Positions 7,863 to 12,841 of a stretch of DNA of 12,841 bases are shown here, piece by piece. The notes under the pieces were generated by a model. The model made no database searches and was not told where the DNA came from. It was given only the letters and a program-made list of their open reading frames with translations. Made by a program: the position numbers and the translations under genes. This stretch comes from Planctomycetota bacterium (GTDB lineage Bacteria > Planctomycetota > Planctomycetia > Pirellulales > Pirellulaceae): contig JAJSAJ010000372.1 in the NCBI GenBank assembly GCA_024274855.1, forward strand, positions 1 through 12,841, written 5' to 3'. How positions within the stretch are numbered: position 1 is the first letter of the stretch; each line of letters starts with the position of its first letter.

Positions 7863-8525
7863 CTATCCAATCCACGTTTCGATCAGTCCGGCAGACAGTT
7901 CGTCGAGACAGGTTACCCGATGATCGGCATGCTGCAGCGTATCGGCCGGACGGGGTGGGACGACCAGCGCGATACTGGTCATTCCGGCGCGATTAGCCGC
8001 GTCGATTCCGACTTCCGCGTCTTCGATCACCGCAGCCCTGGCGGGAGGCACGCCGAGTCGTTCGGCACAGTGCAAAAAAACCTCGGGATCAGGCTTGCCA
8101 CGCGTCACATCCATACCGGTGACTACGGCATTGAATCGGTGCCTTCGAGCAAGGCGGTTGAGCACAAGGTGAACATTTTCCGGCGGGCCTGAGGAGCCAG
8201 CGGCCAACAAGAATCCCGCATCGGCTAATGTGTCAATCAGCCGACCCGCCCCTTGCATCGCCTGGAAATCAGCCTCCAGGATTTCTCGGAACAGGATTTC
8301 CTTTCTCGCATCCAACTCGGCAACCTGCTGGGACGTCAGATCGTCCTCAGACAAATCAACAATGATCTCGCGGCTCGTTCGTCCGAATGTTTCAAGAAAT
8401 TCCGATTCGGTCAATCGGTGGAAGCCCCGTTGATCAGCCAACATTTTCCAGCTTTGAAAATGGGCTTGATACGAATCGATCAGGACGCCGTCGACATCGA
8501 AGATCACCGCAAGAGGATCACTCAT
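7863..8525 (-). CDS. HAD-superfamily phosphatase, beta-phosphoglucomutase-like
   Basis: A 220-residue cytoplasmic haloacid dehalogenase-type hydrolase of the PGMB/phosphatase branch. All four HAD motifs are present: FDVDGVLID with Asp10 and Asp12 (nucleophile and acid/base), GSSG with Ser111, the Lys144 of RGKPDP, and VIEDAEVGIDAA with the acidic pair Glu168/Asp169. The cap domain lies between motifs I and II, as in beta-phosphoglucomutase and small sugar-phosphate phosphatases. The exact substrate cannot be read from the sequence. I choose the ATG at 8525 because the stop codon of a small upstream gene overlaps it (ATGAGTGA, an 8-nt overlap), which suggests translational coupling. The frame extends to 8570, but that extension would lie inside the small gene. 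The length is normal for the family. Confidence 0.92.
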   Translation of the reverse strand: MSDPLAVIFDVDGVLIDSYQAHFQSWKMLADQRGFHRLTESEFLETFGRTSREIIVDLSEDDLTSQQVAELDARKEILFREILEADFQAMQGAGRLIDTLADAGFLLAAGSSGPPENVHLVLNRLARRHRFNAVVTGMDVTRGKPDPEVFLHCAERLGVPPARAAVIEDAEVGIDAANRAGMTSIALVVPPRPADTLQHADHRVTCLDELSAGLIETWIG

Positions 8526-8697
8526 CGTCTTCCGAATCCTCATCGTCGGCCAAGCTGTCCGCCTGGTCATTCAATTCGTCCATCAGCGTTGCGGGGCAGA
8601 CTTCTTTCTCGCCGCATTCCCGACACGTAATGTGGATCAAGTCCGACCCGGCCAGTTTCATATCGTGCTGCTGGCAAAGATCAAACAGCTTCCTCAA
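8518..8697 (-). CDS. small cysteine-containing acidic-tail protein (candidate)
   Basis: An unrecognised small protein of about 59 residues if it starts at the TTG at 8697. It has a CRECGEKEVC segment (Cys25, Cys28, Cys34) and Cys8, suggesting a small zinc-binding fold, then a strongly acidic tail rich in Asp and Glu (residues about 40-59). Its TGA overlaps the HAD start codon by 8 nt, the main evidence that it is real. The start is unclear. The frame opens at 8742, just after a TAG, and has no ATG before 8661, which would leave 47 residues. An ATT at 8712 has AAGGGG 6 nt upstream and would give 64 residues, including ITCVH with another Cys. A frameshift from the ATG at 8750 is also possible. 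The function is unknown. Confidence 0.5.
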   Translation of the reverse strand: MRKLFDLCQQHDMKLAGSDLIHITCRECGEKEVCPATLMDELNDQADSLADDEDSEDDE

Positions 8698-8825
8698 ATG
8701 GACACATGTAATACTTTTCCCCTTTTCGTCGTCAGGCCAAACCTAGGCATCACTCACTAGCCGGCAGGCTAACCGCACAAGCTGACACGAGTATTGCCCT
8801 CCAGACAATCCTGCACCCGACCTGT

Positions 8826-8834
8826 ATTTTAGCA
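8826..8834 (-). promoter_or_regulatory. candidate extended -10 box for the small protein/HAD pair
   Basis: The minus strand reads TGCTAAAAT (8834-8826), an extended -10 element with 5 of 6 matches to TATAAT. No good -35 box is seen. Transcription would start near 8819, about 105 nt before the small gene. Weak, by eye only. Confidence 0.25.
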
Positions 8835-8942
8835 ACATTCCGGCCGATTGCAGCCGCAAGGAATCTACCATGAATGCGGTGAAGGAGGCAGGGCTGCTGC
8901 CAAATACGAGCTGCCCCATGGAATGGCGGCTAGTTCGGCCGC

Positions 8943-8964
8943 TATAATGGCCCCGTGTCGACAC
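8943..8964 (+). promoter_or_regulatory. TATAAT -10 box followed by a 10-bp palindrome, upstream of the aldo/keto reductase
   Basis: A perfect TATAAT lies at 8943-8948. Seven bases on, the perfect palindrome GTGTCGACAC (8955-8964) would cover the expected transcription start, a classic position for a repressor operator. The -35 region is poor, so activation or a weak promoter is possible. The leader to the ATG at 9031 would be about 75 nt. Confidence 0.45.
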
Positions 8965-9020
8965 CCAAGTCGGCAGAGCGAGCGGATTTAACCCTCCCGG
9001 ACAAAATCGATCCATGCACC

Positions 9021-9027
9021 GAGGTGG
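9021..9027 (+). promoter_or_regulatory. ribosome-binding site of the aldo/keto reductase
   Basis: GAGGTGG ends 3 nt before the ATG at 9031. It is a strong Shine-Dalgarno-like match and supports that start. Confidence 0.7.
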
Positions 9028-9030
9028 AAC

Positions 9031-9924
9031 ATGAGTTCACTAAATCGACGCCACTTCATTGCCGCCACGGCCGGGGCCGCGGCAATCGCCGGCACATCCA
9101 GGGCGCATGAAGGTCCCGTCGTACCGCGGCCGCCTACCGTGCCACTGGGCAAAACCGGTATCCGGCTGTCACGGGTCGGACAAGGCACGGGGATGCACGG
9201 GTCCAAACGCCAGTCAAACCACACGCGCATGGGCTTTGAAAAGCTGATTTCCCTGCTCCGTCACAGCTATGATCGTGGCATTACGTTCTTTGACATGGCC
9301 GACTTGTACGGAACTCACATCTATTTCCGCGAAGCGCTTCGGTTTATTCCCCGCGAGAAAGTGGCATTGCTGACGAAGATCTGGTGGCGTTTTGACGGCC
9401 CGGCCGGCCAGCAAGTCGAACCGTGGCGACACCGAGCCTGCAAGACAACAATTGAGCGATTTCGCCATGAATTGGGTACCGATGTCATCGATATCGTACT
9501 GCTTCACTGCATGACCACCGACGATTGGCCTCATCTGCTTCGGCCATACATGGATGCGTTGGATGAAGCAAAAGCCAAGAAACAGGTCCGAGCTGTCGGC
9601 GTTCCGTGCCACACACTCGGTGCGTTGAAAGCAGCCGCGGAGTGCCCGTGGGTCGATGTCGTGCTGGCTCGCGTCAATCCCAAAGGCGTCAAGATGGACG
9701 GGTCACCCGACGAAGTGCTACCCGTCTTACGCCGCATCAAACAGAATGGTAAAGCGCTGATCGGCATGAAGATCCTGGGCGAAGGCAAGCTGGTTGCTGA
9801 AAAAGATCCCTCGATCCGGTTTGCTCAAAGCCTAGGCCTGCTCGACACAATGACGATCGGCTTCGAAGCGCCCCAACATGTGGATGAGATTCTGCAACTA
9901 ATCGGGAAGTACCCGGCAAGCTAG
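9031..9924 (+). CDS. Tat-exported aldo/keto reductase
   Basis: A 297-residue aldo/keto reductase-family oxidoreductase with a twin-arginine leader (RRHFIAATAG at 6-15, Ala-rich h-region to about 25), so it is expected outside the cytoplasm with its cofactor already bound. The TIM-barrel core starts at PLGKTGIRLSRVGQG (38-52). The catalytic tetrad is present as Asp88 and Tyr93 in FFDMADLYG, Lys116 in LLTKIWW and His159 in VLLHCMT. The C-terminal third is shorter than in classic cytosolic members, and I cannot identify the usual NADP-phosphate-binding motif with confidence. The substrate is unknown; a sugar or aldehyde is likely. It is the only clearly supported plus-strand gene in the window and appears monocistronic, with its own promoter and ribosome-binding site. 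Confidence 0.93.
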   Translation: MSSLNRRHFIAATAGAAAIAGTSRAHEGPVVPRPPTVPLGKTGIRLSRVGQGTGMHGSKRQSNHTRMGFEKLISLLRHSYDRGITFFDMADLYGTHIYFREALRFIPREKVALLTKIWWRFDGPAGQQVEPWRHRACKTTIERFRHELGTDVIDIVLLHCMTTDDWPHLLRPYMDALDEAKAKKQVRAVGVPCHTLGALKAAAECPWVDVVLARVNPKGVKMDGSPDEVLPVLRRIKQNGKALIGMKILGEGKLVAEKDPSIRFAQSLGLLDTMTIGFEAPQHVDEILQLIGKYPAS

Positions 9925-10130
9925 AGGCCGGGCCGCCAATCAACTTCGAGCTAACGCTCGGGGCCCCGCTGGCCCGCTCGCGTTGGTCGCCGGCCCCTCG
10001 TCAACAACTTAACAAGCCTTGAAGCGAGTGCTGTGGCAAAGCTAAGAACTGGGGGCTGGGGTGCTCTTTTCACGCGGATAACCTCGTCCTCGGCGTGTCT
10101 ACCCTCCCAATCAAACTCGGACACAGCACC
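9925..10130. other. GC-rich intergenic palindromes after the aldo/keto reductase
   Basis: No gene is seen. Just past the stop codon, CGAGC/GCTCG form a 5-bp stem around TAAC (9947-9960), overlapped by the palindrome CGGGGCCCCG (9959-9968). No U tract follows, so an intrinsic terminator for the reductase is not clearly supported. The rest shows no feature. Confidence 0.5.
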
Positions 10131-10157
10131 AGGCTTTGTCTCGAAACCCGGAGAGGC

Positions 10158-10195
10158 AGTGTTTCCGGGAGGGCGAAGTGTTTCCGGGAGGGCGA
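10158..10195. repeat. 19-bp tandem direct repeat, two copies
   Basis: AGTGTTTCCGGGAGGGCGA occurs exactly twice, at 10158-10176 and 10177-10195. The second copy runs into the left arm of the 26-bp inverted repeat, so part of that arm (GGGAGGGCGAAG) has been duplicated. Confidence 0.9.
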
Positions 10196-10257
10196 AGCTC
10201 CTGCTGAGCCTCTTGTCTTGTTGGCCAGAACGGCTCGGCAGGAGCCTCGCCCTCCCG
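10185..10257. repeat. 26-bp inverted repeat (24 of 26) with a 21-nt loop
   Basis: The arms 10185-10210 and 10232-10257 are reverse complements except at two positions. The core is GGGAGGGCGARGCTCCTGC. The transcript of either strand would fold into a long hairpin with one mismatch and one G-U pair. The arm sequence resembles palindromes I associate with dispersed repeats in planctomycete genomes (recollection, not a search). Confidence 0.85.
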
Positions 10258-10358
10258 TTTTGAGACCCCTCCGGTCTTGATCGTAAACCGGTCCAGCAGC
10301 AGGCAAACAGGTTCCGGCTGCAGTTCCAAACCTCTTGTAGCGTCCTGGATTACGCCAT

Positions 10359-10379
10359 GTCCCGCTCGGCAAGCGGGAC
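10359..10379. repeat. 8-bp perfect hairpin
   Basis: GTCCCGCT (10359-10366) and AGCGGGAC (10372-10379) pair around a 5-nt loop, CGGCA. It lies inside the MITE-like element and has no adjacent U tract. Confidence 0.6.
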
Positions 10380-10447
10380 CTACCCGGACCACCTTACGAT
10401 CAAGGCCGACCCCTCCCGTTTTGAGACACAGCCTAGTAACGCTTGCG

Positions 10448-11364
10448 TCAAGATGGAATGAAGTTGCGAAGATACGTGTGGCTCTGCACCAAAGACGTCT
10501 TGCGTAATTCCAACGACTCTTCGAACGCGCGATCCTCCACCTCGACACAAATCGGGCCGCAGTATCCAATGTCATAGAGTGTCCCGCAAAACTGGCCCCA
10601 ATCGACCTCGCCAAGCCCGGGAATCTTCGGCGTGTGGTACTCGGGGGGTAGTGCCAGAACACCAACGTCGTTTAGTTTGTGCCGATCGACGCGAACATCT
10701 TTCGCATGGGCGTGAAAATGCGATCGGCAAATTCGCGGATCGGCGCCACATAGTCCATTTGCTGCCACACCATGTGCGACGGATCGTAATTCAAGCCAAA
10801 ACTGGTGCTCGGAATATCATTGAACATGCGGCGCCATATCGCTGGGCTCTTAGCCAAATTCTTGCCACCCGGCCATTCATCGTCACTGAAAAGCATCGGA
10901 CAGTTCTCAATTCCGACTCGGACTCCGTGATCCTCGGCAAACTGGATCAGCGGCTTCCAGGTCTCCAAGAACCGAGGCCAGTTGCCATCAACCGTTTTCG
11001 TCCAATCGCGACCAACAAACGTATTGACCTGGCCGATGGCAAGTTGCTCGGCCGCCACAATGACCTTCTTCAGATGCTCCACGTAAACAGCAGCTTCCTC
11101 TGGATCTGGAGCCAGTGGATTTGGGTAGTATCCCCACCCACTGATCTCAACGCCCGTCTGTTCGGTCAACTGCGCAACTTCCGCCACCTGCCTCGGGCCA
11201 AAGTCGGTCACGTCGATGTGCGTGATACCCGCATAACGACGTTCTGCTTTGCTCGGAGGCCAGCACATCACTTCCACGCATGTGTACCCGGTTGCAGCAG
11301 CAAACTCGAGGACTTCCGCCAACGAAAGGTCGGGGAGAATGGCGCTGACAAATCCAAGTTTCAT
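10448..11364 (-). pseudogene. sugar phosphate isomerase/epimerase split by a one-base frameshift
   Basis: A xylose-isomerase-like TIM barrel (AP endonuclease 2 superfamily) interrupted near residue 217. The first frame (11364 to 10672) reads to EFADRIF and then terminates after 13 junk residues. The second frame (from about 10715 to 10448) carries the continuation HAHAKDVRVDRHKLNDVG through VEVED to the natural end. The break is at AAAA (10715-10718, plus strand); one more A would fuse the frames into 305 residues, a normal family length. Metal-site residues are visible: Glu153 in GIENCP, Asp194 and His197 in NYDPSH, the His residues of HAHAKD and Glu in VEVED. The ATG at 11364 has GAGGAA about 7 nt upstream. 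Neighbouring codons show no other decay, so a fresh mutation or an assembly or sequencing error in the homopolymer is likely. The substrate is unknown. Confidence 0.88.
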
Positions 11365-11616
11365 AGCGTGGTTCCTCTATTGCTTAAAGCCCAGACACTA
11401 ATAACGGGCCTGTGGAAAAGACTCGAAAACAGCTGAATTCGCCGACCATCCAACGGTCACCTAGCAGCAAATTCCGTCAAGCCAACATACAAACAGCAGG
11501 CGACTCGACCACCAGAGTACGCAATCACCCGGTCGCGGTCAAACACCAAGACCCGATTTTTCACCGCCGAACAGACACTCGCAAAAACCGCAAACCAAGT
11601 AATACTTTAGCCGTCT

Positions 11617-11650
11617 GCAGTAGGATTTGTATCTCACTGCTGTTTTTTTT
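11617..11650 (+). terminator. intrinsic terminator on the plus strand
   Basis: GCAGT-A-GGAT pairs with ATCT-C-ACTGC around the loop TTGT (11617-11640). This gives nine pairs (one G-U) with one A-C mismatch. TG and then eight consecutive T residues follow (11643-11650). This is a good intrinsic terminator shape on the plus strand only. No plus-strand gene lies upstream within about 1.7 kb, as the isomerase is on the other strand. Confidence 0.65.
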
Positions 11651-11727
11651 CGGTTGATCGACCCCAGCGGCCTTGTGCCGTTGGTGAGCGAGTCTATTGA
11701 GCTAAGAGCAACGCGTCACTCCAAATC

Positions 11728-11772
11728 CCTCGCTCCCTCCCCGCCGCTTTTGGCGGCGGGGAGGGAGCGAGG
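11728..11772. repeat. perfect 20-bp-stem hairpin with 5-nt loop
   Basis: The arms 11728-11747 (CCTCGCTCCCTCCCCGCCGC) and 11753-11772 are exact reverse complements around TTTTG. It is almost all G+C and has no U tract on either side. It lies about 130 nt past the stop codon of the membrane-protein gene. It may be a dispersed REP-like palindrome or a strong 3' end structure for that transcript. Confidence 0.9.
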
Positions 11773-11816
11773 AGGGGACATTTCACCACATCGCGCTAGC
11801 TCACGAAACTTATTCA

Positions 11817-11837
11817 CCCATGGGACAAGCCCATGGG
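11817..11837. repeat. paired CCCATGGG palindromes
   Basis: CCCATGGG occurs at 11817-11824 and 11830-11837 around ACAAG. Each copy is itself palindromic and the two can also pair with each other, giving an 8-bp stem with a 5-nt loop. It lies 64 nt past the stop codon of the membrane-protein gene, with no U tract. Confidence 0.7.
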
Positions 11838-11900
11838 GGTCCCTTGAGAACCGTTCTCCTCCATTTGGCTAAAGTGTTACCAAACCAAAAAGCTTTCCCG

Positions 11901-12626
11901 TTACACCATCTTCGAGGGTGCTATCTCTGGGGGCGCCGCCTTGAAAGACACATCAAAGACCTCTCGATAGACCAAGATCATCGCGGCCGCTTGAACCGGC
12001 ATGAACAGCAGCGCCGGAATGAGACAAAGACAAGAGGCCACAAGCGATATCAACGAATAGACGATCAGCATCAGCAGAATGCCACCCAGATTCGCCATGG
12101 CCGCCCGAGCACTGACTTTGATCGCCGGAATCGCCGCCATCTGCCTATCGACAATTAATGGGAAAACAAACATGAACAGCGCCGGGACAACCATCGCAAC
12201 AACCAAGACCCCCACATAGGCGACAACGGTTGCCACTCCAGCAACAACCGACATCACACCGCCCTGCCCCGCGATGACACCTATAACGCCAACGACGACA
12301 ATCAGGTACACCGGTATGATCAAAACCGCCTGCCCTACCATCAAAAGGACCGATGCAGTCAGGCTCTCCGCGAAATGATCAAACCCATTGAACAGCGTCT
12401 CAAATCGAACCGGCTCGCTTCGTAAACGCTGCGAATAACACATGTAAATACCACACGCCATCGGTCCCACCAAAATACCGAATGGGACGAGCGATGCGAT
12501 GAACAAACCAACAATGACAATTCCCAGCAACAACCAGTAGTCGTCACCCATCATGTCAAGCGCCTGCCTGAGCAACTCGATGGGCGAAATCACCACTTTC
12601 CGAAACTCAATATCGTCTTCATCCAT
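11901..12626 (-). CDS. polytopic membrane protein, DUF4013-like
   Basis: A 241-residue integral membrane protein. Hydrophobic segments lie at about 31-62 (one or two helices), 92-120, 124-158 and 180-219, giving roughly six transmembrane passes with short loops. The start is acidic (MDEDDIEF). The pattern FVFPLIVDRQMAAIPAIKVSARAA, followed by a Leu/Ile-rich helix pair and a terminal VYREVFD, resembles bacterial DUF4013/DUF975-type proteins whose function is unknown. The ATG at 12626 has AAGGGG about 6 nt upstream. No partner gene is visible: the next gene on this strand starts over 500 nt downstream, past several palindromes, so it looks monocistronic at its 3' side. The family assignment is from pattern memory and is less certain than the membrane topology. 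Confidence 0.85.
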   Translation of the reverse strand: MDEDDIEFRKVVISPIELLRQALDMMGDDYWLLLGIVIVGLFIASLVPFGILVGPMACGIYMCYSQRLRSEPVRFETLFNGFDHFAESLTASVLLMVGQAVLIIPVYLIVVVGVIGVIAGQGGVMSVVAGVATVVAYVGVLVVAMVVPALFMFVFPLIVDRQMAAIPAIKVSARAAMANLGGILLMLIVYSLISLVASCLCLIPALLFMPVQAAAMILVYREVFDVSFKAAPPEIAPSKMV

Positions 12627-12841
12627 GGTTTTCCCCTTGCCACTGAAATCAGGCTACTGAATCAATGCCCACTGCACGCCACCCCATTGCTCACCGGTCG
12701 ATCCCTGACCGCTTTCGCGCTGCAGCCACATGTGCGTTTCCCCCACCGAGCAACAAACAGGCCCCACGCAAGCGAGGGGAATTGACAATCGCTACAGTTT
12801 TGCCAAACTCGCACTCTTCACCACACTAGCCACATAGCCCC
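12627..12841. other. upstream region of the membrane-protein gene
   Basis: No gene, strong palindrome or convincing promoter pair is seen in this last 215 nt, although the promoter of the membrane-protein gene is expected here on the minus strand. Confidence 0.4.

Larger units (their letters stand above)
10131..10434. mobile_element. MITE-like element with 17-bp terminal inverted repeats
   Basis: AGGCTTTGTCTCGAAAC (10131-10147) and the reverse complement of 10418-10434 (AGGCTGTGTCTCAAAAC) match at 15 of 17 positions and bound 304 bp. Inside are a 19-bp tandem direct repeat, a 26-bp near-perfect inverted pair, an 11-bp inverted pair (CTTGATCGTAA at 10276-10286, TTACGATCAAG at 10393-10403), a CCTCCCGTTTTGAGAC direct repeat (about 10251-10266 and 10412-10427) and an 8-bp hairpin. 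No transposase is encoded and no clear target-site duplication is visible. A non-autonomous element, or a cluster of dispersed palindromic repeats, is the best reading. Confidence 0.5.
11365..11900. other. gene-free stretch with palindromes and an orphan terminator
   Basis: No credible gene is seen; an 81-codon plus frame at about 11412-11657 ends inside the T tract and has no recognisable motif. The stretch holds a plus-strand terminator (11617-11650), a 20-bp-stem hairpin (11728-11772) and a CCCATGGG pair (11817-11837). The promoter of the minus-strand isomerase must lie at its left end, but I see no convincing pair of boxes. Confidence 0.55.

Noticed and set aside
7583..7870. A 95-codon minus-strand frame overlapping the HAD 3' end
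   Set aside because: No motif, no ribosome-binding site, and it competes with an equally long plus-strand frame over the same bases.
10033..10372. Open frames across the repeat-rich gap on both strands
   Set aside because: They run through inverted repeats and hairpins, with low-complexity products and no family resemblance.
10715..10718. Programmed -1 frameshifting in the isomerase
   Set aside because: The in-frame context is CGC ATT TTC, which is not an X XXY YYZ heptamer, and I see no downstream stimulator. A deletion or base-call error is simpler.
9031..11364. A defence or secondary-metabolite island formed by the reductase, repeats and isomerase
   Set aside because: The genes face each other, are separated by 500 bp of repeats, and are common planctomycete metabolic families. 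Nothing links them to a new system.

Overview
The window reads as a chromosomal segment of a planctomycete, probably Pirellulales-like. The main reasons are a 'planctomycete cytochrome c + DUF1549 + DUF1553' protein directly followed by a Tat-exported DUF1501 protein, further Tat or Sec exported enzymes, and several GC-rich dispersed palindromes and minisatellites in the gaps. This assignment is inference from gene content; there is no rRNA or other marker gene to confirm it. I see no phage, CRISPR, toxin-antitoxin, integrase, transposase or tRNA gene.

Layout. (1) 1-455: a minisatellite of alternating 20-bp and 25-bp units (45-bp higher-order period), cut by the left window edge. (2) 507-5121, minus strand: a two-gene operon. 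A 1046-residue exported c-type cytochrome/DUF1549/DUF1553 protein is followed by a DUF1501 protein of the alkaline phosphatase/sulfatase fold, and the stop codon of the first lies inside the ribosome-binding site of the second. (3) 5362-7278, minus: an exported alpha/beta-hydrolase (lipase/esterase type) with a long unassigned N-terminal half. (4) 7279-7862: a gene-free stretch ending in a plus-strand intrinsic terminator with no evident gene upstream. (5) 7863-8712, minus: a small cysteine-containing acidic protein overlapping an HAD-family (beta-phosphoglucomutase-like) phosphatase by 8 nt. (6) 9031-9924, plus: a Tat-exported aldo/keto reductase with an intact catalytic tetrad, preceded by a perfect TATAAT box and a 10-bp palindrome. 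(7) 9925-10447: a repeat-rich gap holding a ~304-bp MITE-like element with 17-bp terminal inverted repeats and nested hairpins. (8) 10448-11364, minus: a sugar phosphate isomerase/epimerase (xylose-isomerase-like TIM barrel) split by a one-base deletion in a homopolymer. (9) 11365-11900: a gap with a second orphan plus-strand terminator, a perfect 20-bp-stem hairpin and a CCCATGGG pair. (10) 11901-12626, minus: a polytopic membrane protein of the DUF4013 kind. (11) 12627-12841: no feature seen.

Function. The coding content fits the exported carbohydrate- and ester-degrading metabolism typical of planctomycetes: a periplasmic cytochrome/DUF1501 pair, an exported hydrolase, an exported oxidoreductase, a cytoplasmic sugar-phosphate phosphatase or mutase and a sugar isomerase. 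The genes are not one pathway operon; only the PSD1/DUF1501 pair and the small protein/HAD pair look co-translated. The most unusual material lies in the non-coding gaps and the broken or unannotated genes, not in a new multi-gene system.
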